Source: Bradysia coprophila
Lineage: Eukaryota; Arthropoda; Insecta; Diptera; Sciaridae
Reading direction: 5' to 3'
Length of the DNA: 64,000 bases
Assembly (NCBI RefSeq): GCF_014529535.1
Contig: NW_023503608.1
Coordinates: forward strand, 10,032,501-10,096,500
Shown: positions 12,601 through 24,600 of the stretch, in pieces
Numbering within the stretch: position 1 is the stretch's first letter
Layout: every line of letters starts with the position of its first letter
Notes under the pieces: model-generated
The model's database searches: none
What the model was told of the DNA's origin: nothing
Seen by the model: only the letters and a program-made list of their open reading frames with translations
Program-made: the position numbers and the translations under genes

Positions 12601-15600
12601 AAATCATCTTCAAGGACGTTTGAAATGCCATCCACTCAAAAAATCCAACATTTCATTAGAGGCAGTGAAACAAGATGAGTTCATCACGACTGCCATCATT
12701 AATAGATTAACTAGAAAAGTCTAGAGTTACAGGACAATTTGACGAATATTTAAACTATTAACACACGGTGAGCGTATCATTTTATTGATTCTAGTACGGC
12801 AAGCATACCGATTCTAACAATCAGACACTAAATCTATCACTTCATTTATTGTTAAACGCAGTTAGCTCATATAGGAGCACATTAATCAGAGCTTGTTGTT
12901 TATTTTTGTCATTGCTGCCGGTAACATATGAATAGCAGTCATATTCATCGTTCATACGTGGGTACGGTTTTGGAGTTTAGGGTTCCCAGATCGAAAATTT
13001 CAAAAAGAGTACATTTTTGACTTGAAAAAGGGTACAAAAGAGTACGGTTTCCAAAGCAGGAAAAACGATTAAAAATGGTTTTTCAGTAAAAGCTTTGTAT
13101 TTTAACTCTTTTTGGACGAGGTGTAACCATCGTTTTATGCTTTAATGCCTTAGCATTTTTTGAGGATAACCACAAACGTTTCTCCTTTCAATGAAAAGTT
13201 ACCACCAAGGTCAGGCTTCAATTTAGCACCATTCAAATGATTCGTCTTAACTGTAACACTGTTTCAAGTGTTGTAACTGCCACAAAAACGACATGTTGAT
13301 TACTAAAAGTCGAATTTTCTCAATTGAAGCCATTATTCCAACAACTACATTAAGAGCAATGAACCTTTCGCAAATTTGTAGCGTACATTTGAGAGGAAAA
13401 ATATTTGTTTTTTAATGATTTCTTTGAACCAAAATCTTTTTTTGAAAAAAGTAAAACCATTAATGCATGCAAAAATGGGTGTGGATAACCTATCCCACTT
13501 GTAGAAACCTGTGCAGATTACACAAATTCACACAATCCAATTGAAGGCTACAAATTTGCAGAGGGTTCATTACTCTTAACGCCGTTGTTATGCTGTATAT
13601 GTTTGCAAAACAAACTTTGCATCAAAAACGTCAAAGCGTTACCGACATTTTGAAAAAAAAGTTTTCTTTGGCCACTTCCATATCTTGCTAAAAAAAATGT
13701 TGCGTAATGAAACACGTAAAATGATTTTAGTAGAAAATCGATGTTATAGCCGCGCAGCGATTTTTTTTTTACATTTTCTTGACACAAAATGAACGGGCTA
13801 TTTATCAGAATTTTTAGCTCGTGTGGAAAATTTGATGAGAATTTCATTTCAATGTAGAAAAAGAGTACAAAATCAATGAAATAGTAGCGCGCTAGCCGCA
13901 GTCGATAAAAGTAGTTGCAACTTCGAAAAAGAGTACGTCTGGGAGCTCTAGTGAACATCTACCTATCGACCCATATAAAATACCACAAATCACAAAACCC
14001 ATGAAGTAAAGGTGGCTTCAGAGTCATCCGTTCTCATGTTTCGTCTACATGTACGTGTCAGTTGTCATTTCAAACAATATACTCTATTGTATGAAATGCC
14101 AACTGTCATGAACACAGAGGCAAAACGGAATGAAAACGGATAACTGTGAATTCGGAATAATTCTCGATCCAATGAAAATATTAAATTTAAATTCAAAAAC
14201 CGACTAATTAATAATTAATTATCGACTAATTACGAAGCCAAATGTTCAATGTTCGTTCACACTAAACTTGACCATTGATCCTTGATATGAAAATGTGCTA
14301 CGATACTACAAATCACAATTGACTACCTTAACCTGTTACAGACAGCTGTCATCTGCTATCGACAACGACATCAATAATAAACAACAAGCTTTGACAAATG
14401 AAGTCTTATATAGCAAACAGCGTGGTCAAAACAAATGAAGTAAAAGATTTCTGAAATCAATCTTTAAAAATCTTCGATTAAATGAAGTAATAGATCAGAT
14501 AGTAAGACTGTTAATATGATTGCCGTCTGTAACAGGTTAATTCAACAAACTAAAAATAAAAACAAAATACTCAGTTTCATCCACTCAAATACGATGATAG
14601 GGTGGTGTTTTGTTGACATGCAGTTTTACATGTGTATGCATATAACAAATATGAACAAAACATTAGAACCAAAACCAACGAGACCATTCCAAAACTGGCG
14701 ATCTTATTTACACAGTTACTACAGTTTAACGGCATTAAAATACTAATTTTTTTCAACCAAATTTCAGATCATCGACGATGTCTTGCCGCTGCTATGGGAC
14801 GTTCGTTTGTCCGATCCGGAGATCATACTACGAGTTGTTAGTAAGTAACCGATTTTTTTATGGTGGATAATGTGTGATCGTTCGTCTTTTCGAATATGAT
14901 TTTTTTTTTGCCACCAAGACAATTATGATGAAAGAAAGTACACAGAAAGCGAAAGGCATCACAGAATTGCGAAAGTTTTAATTATAATAAAGTAATCGGG
15001 TATACTTAAACATAACGGTAAACATTAAAACCCAGACGAAATTTAATTAAAATTTCACTCTTTTGTTGTTGTATAATGAAAATGTGATATTTTTTTCTTA
15101 TAATATATTTGTTATCGTCGGAGCAAAACTTATGGGTACGTGTCGTAACGAACATTTCGATATTTTTCTCATTTTAACAATATAACACCAGAGTGATGCG
15201 TTCGCCGTGACTCGAACAGACAAGACGAAAACGATGAATGAAATAAAATAAAAGGATGACTCGACGGTAAAGTCCTGTTTCAGTTTCACGTTAAATATCC
15301 CATTTGATATTTGGATCATGCATTCCGATTCACAAACAGTTTATGTCTCTCACAATGTTATAAAGACATCTATATGATGTGAGAACGGATGAACGGTGTT
15401 TCAAAGAAATCTTATTACCTTTGCGACGGGAAATTCACATATTTGCAGTGAATTGTTTGTTTAGCAGGTACAATTGTAGCAATTGCTCCAGCGGTTATAT
15501 TGATATACTTGCAACTTGTGACGTTGATTTAAGATACAGAGGCATATAAGCAAAGTTAATCAGATCTATCACTTGTATTGTTAAACGTATCGCCTAGAGG

Positions 15601-18600
15601 GATTCTTTTGAAAACCAGCCTACCGAAATCGGGCGTGTTTTCTAGTGGAAGTTTTTATACGTACCTAGAAAGGACTTCGACCCTAGAAGCCAAAACCACT
15701 TTCAAAAAAATTCGTCGAAGCTTTTATGGCTGGTGAAAGGTGATCGAAAGCCGAAAATTTGCACTTTTCTTACCAAAATTTCTCCGGGTACACAAGCCGT
15801 ACATGGTCGTGTGGGGTGTCATTAGAAAGGTAATCACATGTACTATTGAGCCGAATAGAGACTCATTGGTTTTAAAATTAATCCACACTGAAATATGTGC
15901 AGTTGAAGTTTTCAACCGAAAACTTGCACTTTTCTTACCAATATTTCTCCAGTTACACGAGCCGTACATGGTGGTGTGGGGTATCATTTGAAAGGTAATT
16001 TTATGTGTTTTTGGGTTAAATAGGGTCTTATGGGGTTTGTATGCATATGCGATGAAATATGAAAAGTTGAAATGTTTAAGTGCCCATATTTCATCGCATA
16101 TGCATCCAAACCCCATAAGACCCTATTTGGCCCAAAAGCACATAAAATTACCTTTCAAATGATACCCCACACCACCATGTACGGCTCGTGTAACTGGAGA
16201 AATATTGGTAAGAGAAGTGCAAGTTTTCGGTTGAAAACTTCAACTGCACATATTTCAGTGTCGATGAATTTTAAACCCCATAAGTCTCTATTCGGCTCAA
16301 TAGTACATGTGATTACCTTTCTAATGACACCCCATGCGACCCTGTACGGCTCGTGTCCCCGGAGAAATTTTGGTAAGAAAAGTGCAAGTTTTCGGTTTTT
16401 GATCACCTTTCACCAGTCACAAAAGCTTCGAAGAATTTTTTTGAAAGTGGTTTTGGGTTCTAGGGTCGAAGTCCTTTCTAGGTACATAGAAAAAAGTCCA
16501 CTGGAAAATGCGTCCGATTTCGGTAGGCTGTTTTTCAAAAGAATCCCTCCTAGCACTAGATACAAAGTCTTTTGTACTTCATTATTTTTACCATATATTT
16601 TACTATAAGGGAGTAGAAGCCAAAGCAAATCGTGATTGTCTATATTTAATAGATGACACAGCCTTCTTACAACAGGCTAACAGACTTTTTACTTGGTGAT
16701 ATGAAAATATGTAATCCACGAAGTTTGGTTTTATCACGTAACTTTTTATACTTTGAAATGAACATTCAAACGCTGTAACTTGAACAGCTGCCACATCGTT
16801 TAACTTATTACTTGTTTTTTCTGAGCGAATCGGTTGTATTTTGTGGTTGAACATTTCTCTTGTTTTTATGTTTTTCACGACTTTTTTGACTTTCGACAAA
16901 GATCTGAATTCAATTTTTTATAGACGACGAAGAAGTCCGGGAAATAAAAGAAAACTTAGATGAATGTTGTGAACATTGTCACATAGTAACGTTTCCTCTC
17001 TGAAAATAAGACGACCCCTTAAAAGCAATTTGTGTTGGAGGCCTATTTTTTGCGACGTAAATTATCTTGCCGGAGTGAGTTATAAACTCATTTGTTGGCT
17101 AGTTAGACATAAAATGAAAAGAACTACAACACGAAGCTTTTCCAACATCTACACGAGTCGAACTGGTCTTTCAAAGTTCAGGGAACCTGTAAACACGTTA
17201 ATCTCGGTAACATATTTCATGTTAAATTCAAAAGTCTCACCAGTTAAATCAACTTTCATCGTTTCTTAAAACATTTATTTAAATAGAAAACCAGTGCACA
17301 ACTATTATTTACACAACAAAATGTTCTTTTGATGTTCTTTAGCACGAACTCGTGAGAGAGGTGAACAACGAAAAAGAAATAATCGAAAATTAGCTTCCTT
17401 CGCATGGAGCTGATTTTATCCCTAATATACTGACTTCCAATTCGATGGAATTTTGTTGATTGTTTGATAGATTGTTCATATCACCACGAGTTAAAATGAG
17501 AAGATCAGTTTTTCCCTCAAAAATTTGCTTACGGTTTGTTAGTTTTAGGTTTTGAATCTGGAAAAGTGAATTTTCTTCAAATATTGAAAGAGCGGTGCAA
17601 ATGATTTCTATGTTAGGATATTATGCCAACATAGCCCCAGCATTAAAATTAAAGGATTTCGAAATAAATTCTCAAACGTACCTCCATTAGAACACTCCTC
17701 GAGCACGATACGTTGAATGCGGTAACCGTACAATGGACCTTCTTTGTTGTTTCTGCGGCGGCCAGCCATATAGCCACGACATCTTCAAACGGGCTGTTCG
17801 CTGATTTCGTTCTGCTGATCTAGAAATTGTTTTAGTCTTAATTTACAATGAAACTTTTCTGAAACCGATTCATATTTTCGACAACAAATTTTAGTTCACT
17901 CTACAAATTATCGGAAACATCTTTGGGTGGGGTTCGACCTACATATGAATCTTCGGAAAATAAATTCGCCAAACTTAATTTGCATCCTAGCACTGTTACA
18001 GCCATGTGATTGATCAATTCGGAATAATTGTCAGGCAGCATAAAATTGACCAATGATAGTCCGGATTGACCAGGTCTTGTCGACACGTCACTGTAACGTT
18101 ATTATTTTTTTTCCTTAAAAACATTTGCCTCACAGAACTCAAAGAAGTGAAAACAATTTATCATTACGATTTATTGCCACCATAAGCTAGAACGCCAAAA
18201 GAAACCGTCTCCCCGTGACTCAGCACACTTTCGTTGAAACTCAAACAAATCCGTTCGCCGTCATAACATTCAAGAAAATTAACCGGTATCCTCGTTCGAT
18301 GGTCCCGTAAAAAATGTCTCATAATCGACGTAATTCCTATCAACTGGCCACACTCTGATATCGGACACTTGATCGGCGTTTTGTCAATGTGGGCCAGTAA
18401 GCTTTTTATTTGCGAGTCTTTCTGATGTTTACAAATTGATTCCGTTGTTTTGGCGTCGTCTGCATCAATTACGGGCAATTTTTTGTGTTTCGAAATGGCT
18501 GAATTTTCGTTTGGCCTTGCTCGCATACAAAAATCGCAGTGATTCATTCTGAACAAAGCAGAAAAAAACGGAAAACTTAATTTGAAAGTGGTGAACTGCA

Positions 18601-21600
18601 AAATTTTAACATTATGATTTACATTTTTGTTTTGAAGGTAGACTGCTAGGTTTCAGCAATCTTTTCTCTCTGCTTTGTCGTCGACTTTTCTCGCGGCTAT
18701 GTGCGTTGATAGACACGTTTATATTTATAATAATCTCACAATGGCGATTGTAGATATATATCATATTGCGAAGCTTTTTAATATTCCTTGTGCATCACCG
18801 GAAGTTGAAAAATATATCATAAATCTCAAGAAAGTTTTTGTAGTGGGTATACGAATAATGACATTTTAAATGTATCGTTACTGTCATTTGCTTTTTTTTT
18901 GTTTATATTCTTTAAAGAAATTTAATTTTTTTTTATTAGGTTTTATTAGAATTTCGAAGAATTTGAAAGTTTAACGTTTTTTTTATACAAGCACGGTATA
19001 AGAGAATGATGTTTAGAAACTAAAAAGAAATGTAATAGAGTCTTTCCATATTTTAGTACTTTCTGTCATAAAATTACTGCTGTCACTGCGCTTATCTTCA
19101 TTGTGAACCAACTTCATATGGTGACATTTGTTCTACAATGACAAATGTGAAGTTGGTTCACATGAAAATAAGCTGCAGAAAATGAAGTACCATGAAAAAA
19201 ATGTGGCGCCTCTACAGGCCAACCCAGTTGTCCCATTTTGAAAACCGACACTTCTGTTTTGAGATTTACTGGCTTTTTATGTCTTTTGCATGTATTTTTA
19301 TATGAAGAAATTAATTACTCAAGTAAAAAACAGAAATTGAAAATGTTTTGGGTTTTCAAAATTCCATGTGTGTAATACAAAAAACTTTCTTCTGGTTCAA
19401 CCTGGCATGAGGGTTATTTCCGGTAAAAGTATGCCACACATCATATAAAATGCAGTATAAAAAATATTTTCTTCCAAATTTACCTCAAAAAAGTTCTTAA
19501 ATTTTCCTGCAAGGGTAATAAATTTTCCTAAATTATCACAAAATGTATTTTTGAGAAAATTTGGCAAAATTTAAGAAAGTTAGTGAAAATTTGAAAAAAT
19601 AAGGGAAAACATTTTCCCAGAAATAGTGACTTATATCTTGAGAGTGACATCAAACTATTTACGGCTTTTTATTCTTAACGCAAAGATATTGACTAAGAGG
19701 GACTTTACGGAAATGAAATCCGGACTACGAAACCTAATTTTTCGACTTTTGGCCACTTAAAACCAGCCAGGTATGGAAGATCGAATATATCTGTGTCTGG
19801 TTTTGGGGTCTAGGCACCAAGGCCAAACTAGGCATATATATGGGAAACCAAAAGAATAATAAAGTACTCCGTTGATTGCCAATTAATAGAATAATTTCTT
19901 TATTCAGATGAAAAATACAAAATAGTTCAGTTCATGGCAATGGTTATATTACGACTGACTTATATCAGGAGATGTGTGTAAGCTACTCGATACAATAATA
20001 AGGAACACTATGCCACCTGCATAGTACCCGTTCCTACACAGCCCTTCTTTAATTAAACATTTGTCCTCAAATGTCCGACTTCTTTATATCATTCCACCAC
20101 TCACCGTTTTCATTCTCTCTGTCTCTCGTATCGTCCTTGTTGTCTATCACCGACCTAGAGATTTGAACTTTCCCCTTACTTATTGTTATATCAACTTGCT
20201 TGATGAAATTCATTCCCAAAATCGCATCATGTGGGATTTCATTGTCTTGTACCACGTTGAATGTTATGTAATAACCGATTCGTTCAATTGACATGTGTAG
20301 CGTAATAAACTCTGGCGACTTTATCTCACTGCCCCACAAACGTACCGTTCGGCTTTCTCTGATTGACTCTGGCCTGTAATCCAATCGCATTATACTGGCA
20401 TATTTTATTACAGATTTCGTTAATCCGGTATGCAGCATAGCTTTCAATTCGGTGTCGCCGTGAAACATTCTAATATTACAGCTCGATATTTGTAATCCGA
20501 CGTGTAGTGTCTTCTCCAATGAATTGTGTAACGCATCAACCTTAACGACTGGCAATGCATTGTTTGGTGGCAATTCGTTTTGACTACCACTTCGTGAGAA
20601 TTTCCCTTCTGTAGAACATTTCGTCGCAGATGTTTCCGTTCGCGTACCGTCAGCCGATGATTTTTCCACTATGTTTTTGTTCGTGAGTCTGCTACACCCT
20701 TTTGCAATGTGACCGAATTCGTTGCATATAAAACACCGTGCGCCTTTCTCTTTATGTGGACATTCTGCCGTACGATGCTTTTTGCCTCCACAATTTACAC
20801 AACGACCACTTTCCATTGTCTTGTCACAAAATGCGTTTGATCAACCACGTGCAACCCTTCTCGAATGATCGACCGCGTGCAGCCTTTCTCGAAGGTTCGT
20901 GTCAATTTTTCTTCGCTTTACAACTTTCAGATGCACCCCGTAGCAATTGCACCTCAGTCTTCAACTTTTCGATTTGTCCAACTTGATCAGCTTTTCTCAA
21001 TTGAACTCTTTGCCTTATCGTCTCTTTATATCAGCCTGACCGTCGTATCATCTGATATCGTATCACTTATTTGAGTCGTAATTCACATAATCGCCCACTT
21101 TCATTGCACTAAATCATTAGAAATCGTCCACTCAATAGCCTTTGTAATCCCGGTTGAGCCCCCATATGGGAAACCAAAAGAATAATAAAGTACTCCGTTG
21201 ATTGCCAATTAATAGAATAATTTCTTTATTCAGATGAAAAATACAAAATAGTTCAGTTCATGGCAATGGTTATATTACGACTGACTTATATCAGGAGATG
21301 TGTGTAAGCTACTCGATACAATAATAAGGAACACTATGCCACCTGCATAGTACCCGTTCCTACATATATAAAAAAAGTCCCGGAAAAAATAGCGCCGATT
21401 TCAGTCAGTCGAAATTCAAAAGAATCCCTCTAATTGACTTGTTCTTTTTAAGTTTCACTAACTTTCAAGCGTTTAATTTGAATACATTTTTAGACAATCT
21501 TTATTTTGACTCGTTCAACAACTTGTTGAGCAACTTCTCAGTTTCTCTTTAAAATGTAAAAACAGATCGTTCGAGTATATTATATCAACCACAACTGAGG

Positions 21601-24600
21601 AGTGATTATAAAATGAATTTTCAAAGATTTTCATACCCTTGGCTTCCAGTTCTTAAAAACGCTTAGTATTTGATAAGAATAGAAGATTATTCGTAAAGTT
21701 GATACTTAAGAATACCTGACGTGATGTCACTACCACAAACCTGTTGCCGAAACGATATTTTAGCATTCATAAAATTACTCAAAACGTTCCTTTTCAACTC
21801 AAGACTTTAAATGGTTCCGTTTACACGAAAATGAGACTATGAACACATGAACGAACATTATAAATACGCTGAACAAATTACATTATCTGCTTGAAATGTA
21901 TTGATTGATTAATGTGTTTCAAAGATTCTTTTCAATGTGTTTCTTCGTCGTTAATAAAACCGCATTAAATTATATCTAATTTTACTTATGCCTTAGCGCG
22001 TCTTTTGTTTCCTTATTGTTCAATTACGATTTTTTTTATATTAAATACCTTCCCATACTGACTTGCGAATAGAAATTCATAAACAATGTACGTACGCGAG
22101 GGTGGATCGTCAATGATTTTTATGTCATAGATAAGAACTGTTTTATGAAGTGAAATTCTCGGTTATCTGTGCATCAAAATTATTTTATTTTGCTCTCATC
22201 ATAATGCACATGTAATCCCTTGGTTTTAAAACGAAAATTGAAACAGTTAATGTCAATCAAATTAATGTTGACATTTACTTCAGCTGTTTTACCAGCCGGT
22301 CCACTCATACTAATAGTGATCTTACGAAAATCTCTTTTGCTTGTATAAGTGTACCGGATGGTGGAAGGAAATTTCGATAAAAAGTTTGTTAACTGTTTGA
22401 AAAATTAAATTTTTACATTTTATTTTACACAAAAATGGTCCACCCTGCATACGAAAGCAGGAAGAATTGGAGTTTTTCTGTTGTATTTTCATCCGACTTA
22501 TAACTTGATATATAAACACTGGGAAGTAGGCGTAAATCGTTATACGAAATATAACTAAATATAAACACATAGCACAACGTAGTGAAAGTGGAGTACTTTG
22601 GGAAAGATTACATTCAAAATGCTCTCGTACTTTCAATTTATATAAGTACAGGAATTGGAGCGGGTAGGTTGACTTTGGGCGTCCTTTATAAATAGATAAT
22701 AACCTCGTTTTTATTATAAATTGGCAAATGGTTGATAAGCAACAAGTTTTTTTGTCATTGTTGACTACACCGTTTGAAAATTTTCCTTGTTAATTGAATT
22801 AGAATTTGGTATAGAGTGATGTAGACGAATAGAGTACAAACAACTTACTTTTGGTAGATTGGGCTTATAGCATTTATAATGTGAACCGTTCTTAGAGCGA
22901 AATATGATTTTTATCGCGGAGTGTGACGATACGATCATCGTTTAAAATAGCATCATGGGAGCGATGTAGTGACATTGTTATATATGCCACTGCGTTAGTG
23001 TGAAGTGTAAACTTCGATAAGAATAGGAACTTTAGAGATGGAAGTTAATTCTATTTAGGAGCTGAAGAAGCAGAATGAACGTAGTATCTAATCGCATGAA
23101 AAATGTGAACACACCTGCACAGCTCTTTCGGAAATATTGAAAGTAGAATTACTTTAAATGTATGAACAGTTTGCTTGCATTAAATGGAGAATAAGTCACC
23201 TCTTAACGATACGACAAGAAATGTCCATGAAATACGATTCTAGCTCGAACTGTATCTGTCAATCTGACGCGGGCGATTTTTGATAAAAGGCAAAATCGTA
23301 TACTCCCCGCATTGACAGTGTTCCATAAATTCTTCAGAGTGAATGACAATATGATGGCGATTGTTTGGTCGATGCATTACGATGTTTTGAGATTGTCCAC
23401 GAACTTAGCGACGTACATTGGTCCCATACTAAATTTACGGCTTTTATGTATAATATGCGAACACAGGTTCAAAAGTCGCATTTACCCCGATGCGTAATTT
23501 ATAAACGGCTTCTTTACATTCCCTTTTTAAGAAAGAAATTGAGATTAGAAGTCACGAAACATCGACCACTTACACTCACTTTATTCCGATTTGTAATCTA
23601 TACATCGCAGATCTTACCTTAACAACTATTATGATTCCATCGAATGGTGTTGCTGTTGCTATATCATAGGTATATGTAGTATCGTTTCCACATTCTGACT
23701 GAGATGTGTATCCTATTCCTATGTAAATTTTAATAGCGAGAAAACCAATTTACTTCTTGAATCCACATTGTATTGTCATAAGCTTTTTATACCAATGTGC
23801 CATATACAATGCGAATATGATGCCTTACGATATCCAAATATCTATCACAGTTCGAGTTATACAAAATGTGAGCGAAGAGAATGAATATATACGATATATA
23901 AAGCGATACAGCCAGGAGGCTTAATAAATTTTACCTTTCGGGTTGTTATATGGTTTTATGGAATTGAATATCAAAATGCTGAATGATCTATAATGTGGAT
24001 GGGGGTTTGGGATTTCAAAGGAACTGGATATGACGAAGGTTACGAATTTATGGTAAATTTTAGAGTTAAATCTTGGGTCATATTACGGAGTTTCTATGTG
24101 TGTATGTTAGAGAGTTAAAGTGTTTCGTGCTCCTATTTGTCTGGATATAATGGATTTTATATAAGTTCATAAATATAGAACAAGTTCAATTTGTGTGTAT
24201 TCAGCAAATCTGAATGTATATATATGTAGAGCACAACAAACACACATCAAATATTCATCCAAAAAGTATCCAGCTAATTAAAATGGGATTGATACAAGGT
24301 CAAAAGCCCAACGCTTTTGATGATTGTGATTACAGAAACTTTGAATATATTCAGGACATTGTAAGAGTAATATGTAGATTCAATGATTTCAGGTGAAGTG
24401 CTTGTCAATGGTGCTGAATACAGTAAAGTTCTAACAAGCTTTCGGAAAGTGTGTATGTACATTCCATACATTTAGTTGATGATAACTGCAAAAAATGTTG
24501 TTAACAATATTGAAACATTGAATTTTACATTAAACGAAAATTAGGATGGTATGGTGGTATACCATACAAATGGGGCAGAATAAAGTTTGATGCTAAAATT

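Larger units (their letters stand above)
19841..21364 (-). mobile_element. Non-autonomous LTR retrotransposon (1.5 kb) with gag/protease ORF
   Basis: Two 198 bp direct repeats (19841-20038 and 21167-21364) are identical by eye. They begin TG and end CA. The flanking sequence on both sides is TATATA, consistent with a 4-6 bp target duplication. Read on the minus strand, the 5' LTR (21364-21167) is followed after two bases by TGGGGGCTCAACCGGGAT (21164-21147). This matches the tRNA-Pro primer-binding site at 16 of 18 positions. A purine tract, AAAGAAGGGC (20050-20041), precedes the 3' LTR. Only a gag-protease frame is inside; there is no reverse transcriptase, RNase H or integrase. Identical LTRs point to recent insertion, presumably mobilised in trans by a related full element. 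Confidence 0.9.
19696..21436. mobile_element. Small foldback-family copy interrupted by an LTR element
   Basis: The outer ends CTAAGAGGGACTTT (about 19696) and TTCAAAAGAATCCCTCTAA (about 21418-21436) match the ends of the foldback at 15594-16554. Between them GTTTTGGGGTCTAGG, AAAAAGTCCC and CCGATTTC also match that foldback. The piece is only about 215 bp once the LTR element at 19841-21364 is removed. Confidence 0.6.

Noticed and set aside
13548..13958. 136-codon minus-strand frame
   Set aside because: It lies within the likely non-autonomous transposon and has no transposase motif.
15724..16608. Reading frames of 130-178 codons on both strands
   Set aside because: They lie within the palindrome and repeat each other in inverted form; they reflect sequence symmetry, not a gene.
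20738..21074. Plus-strand frames over the LTR element leader
   Set aside because: They are antisense to the element's leader and knuckle region and show no domain.
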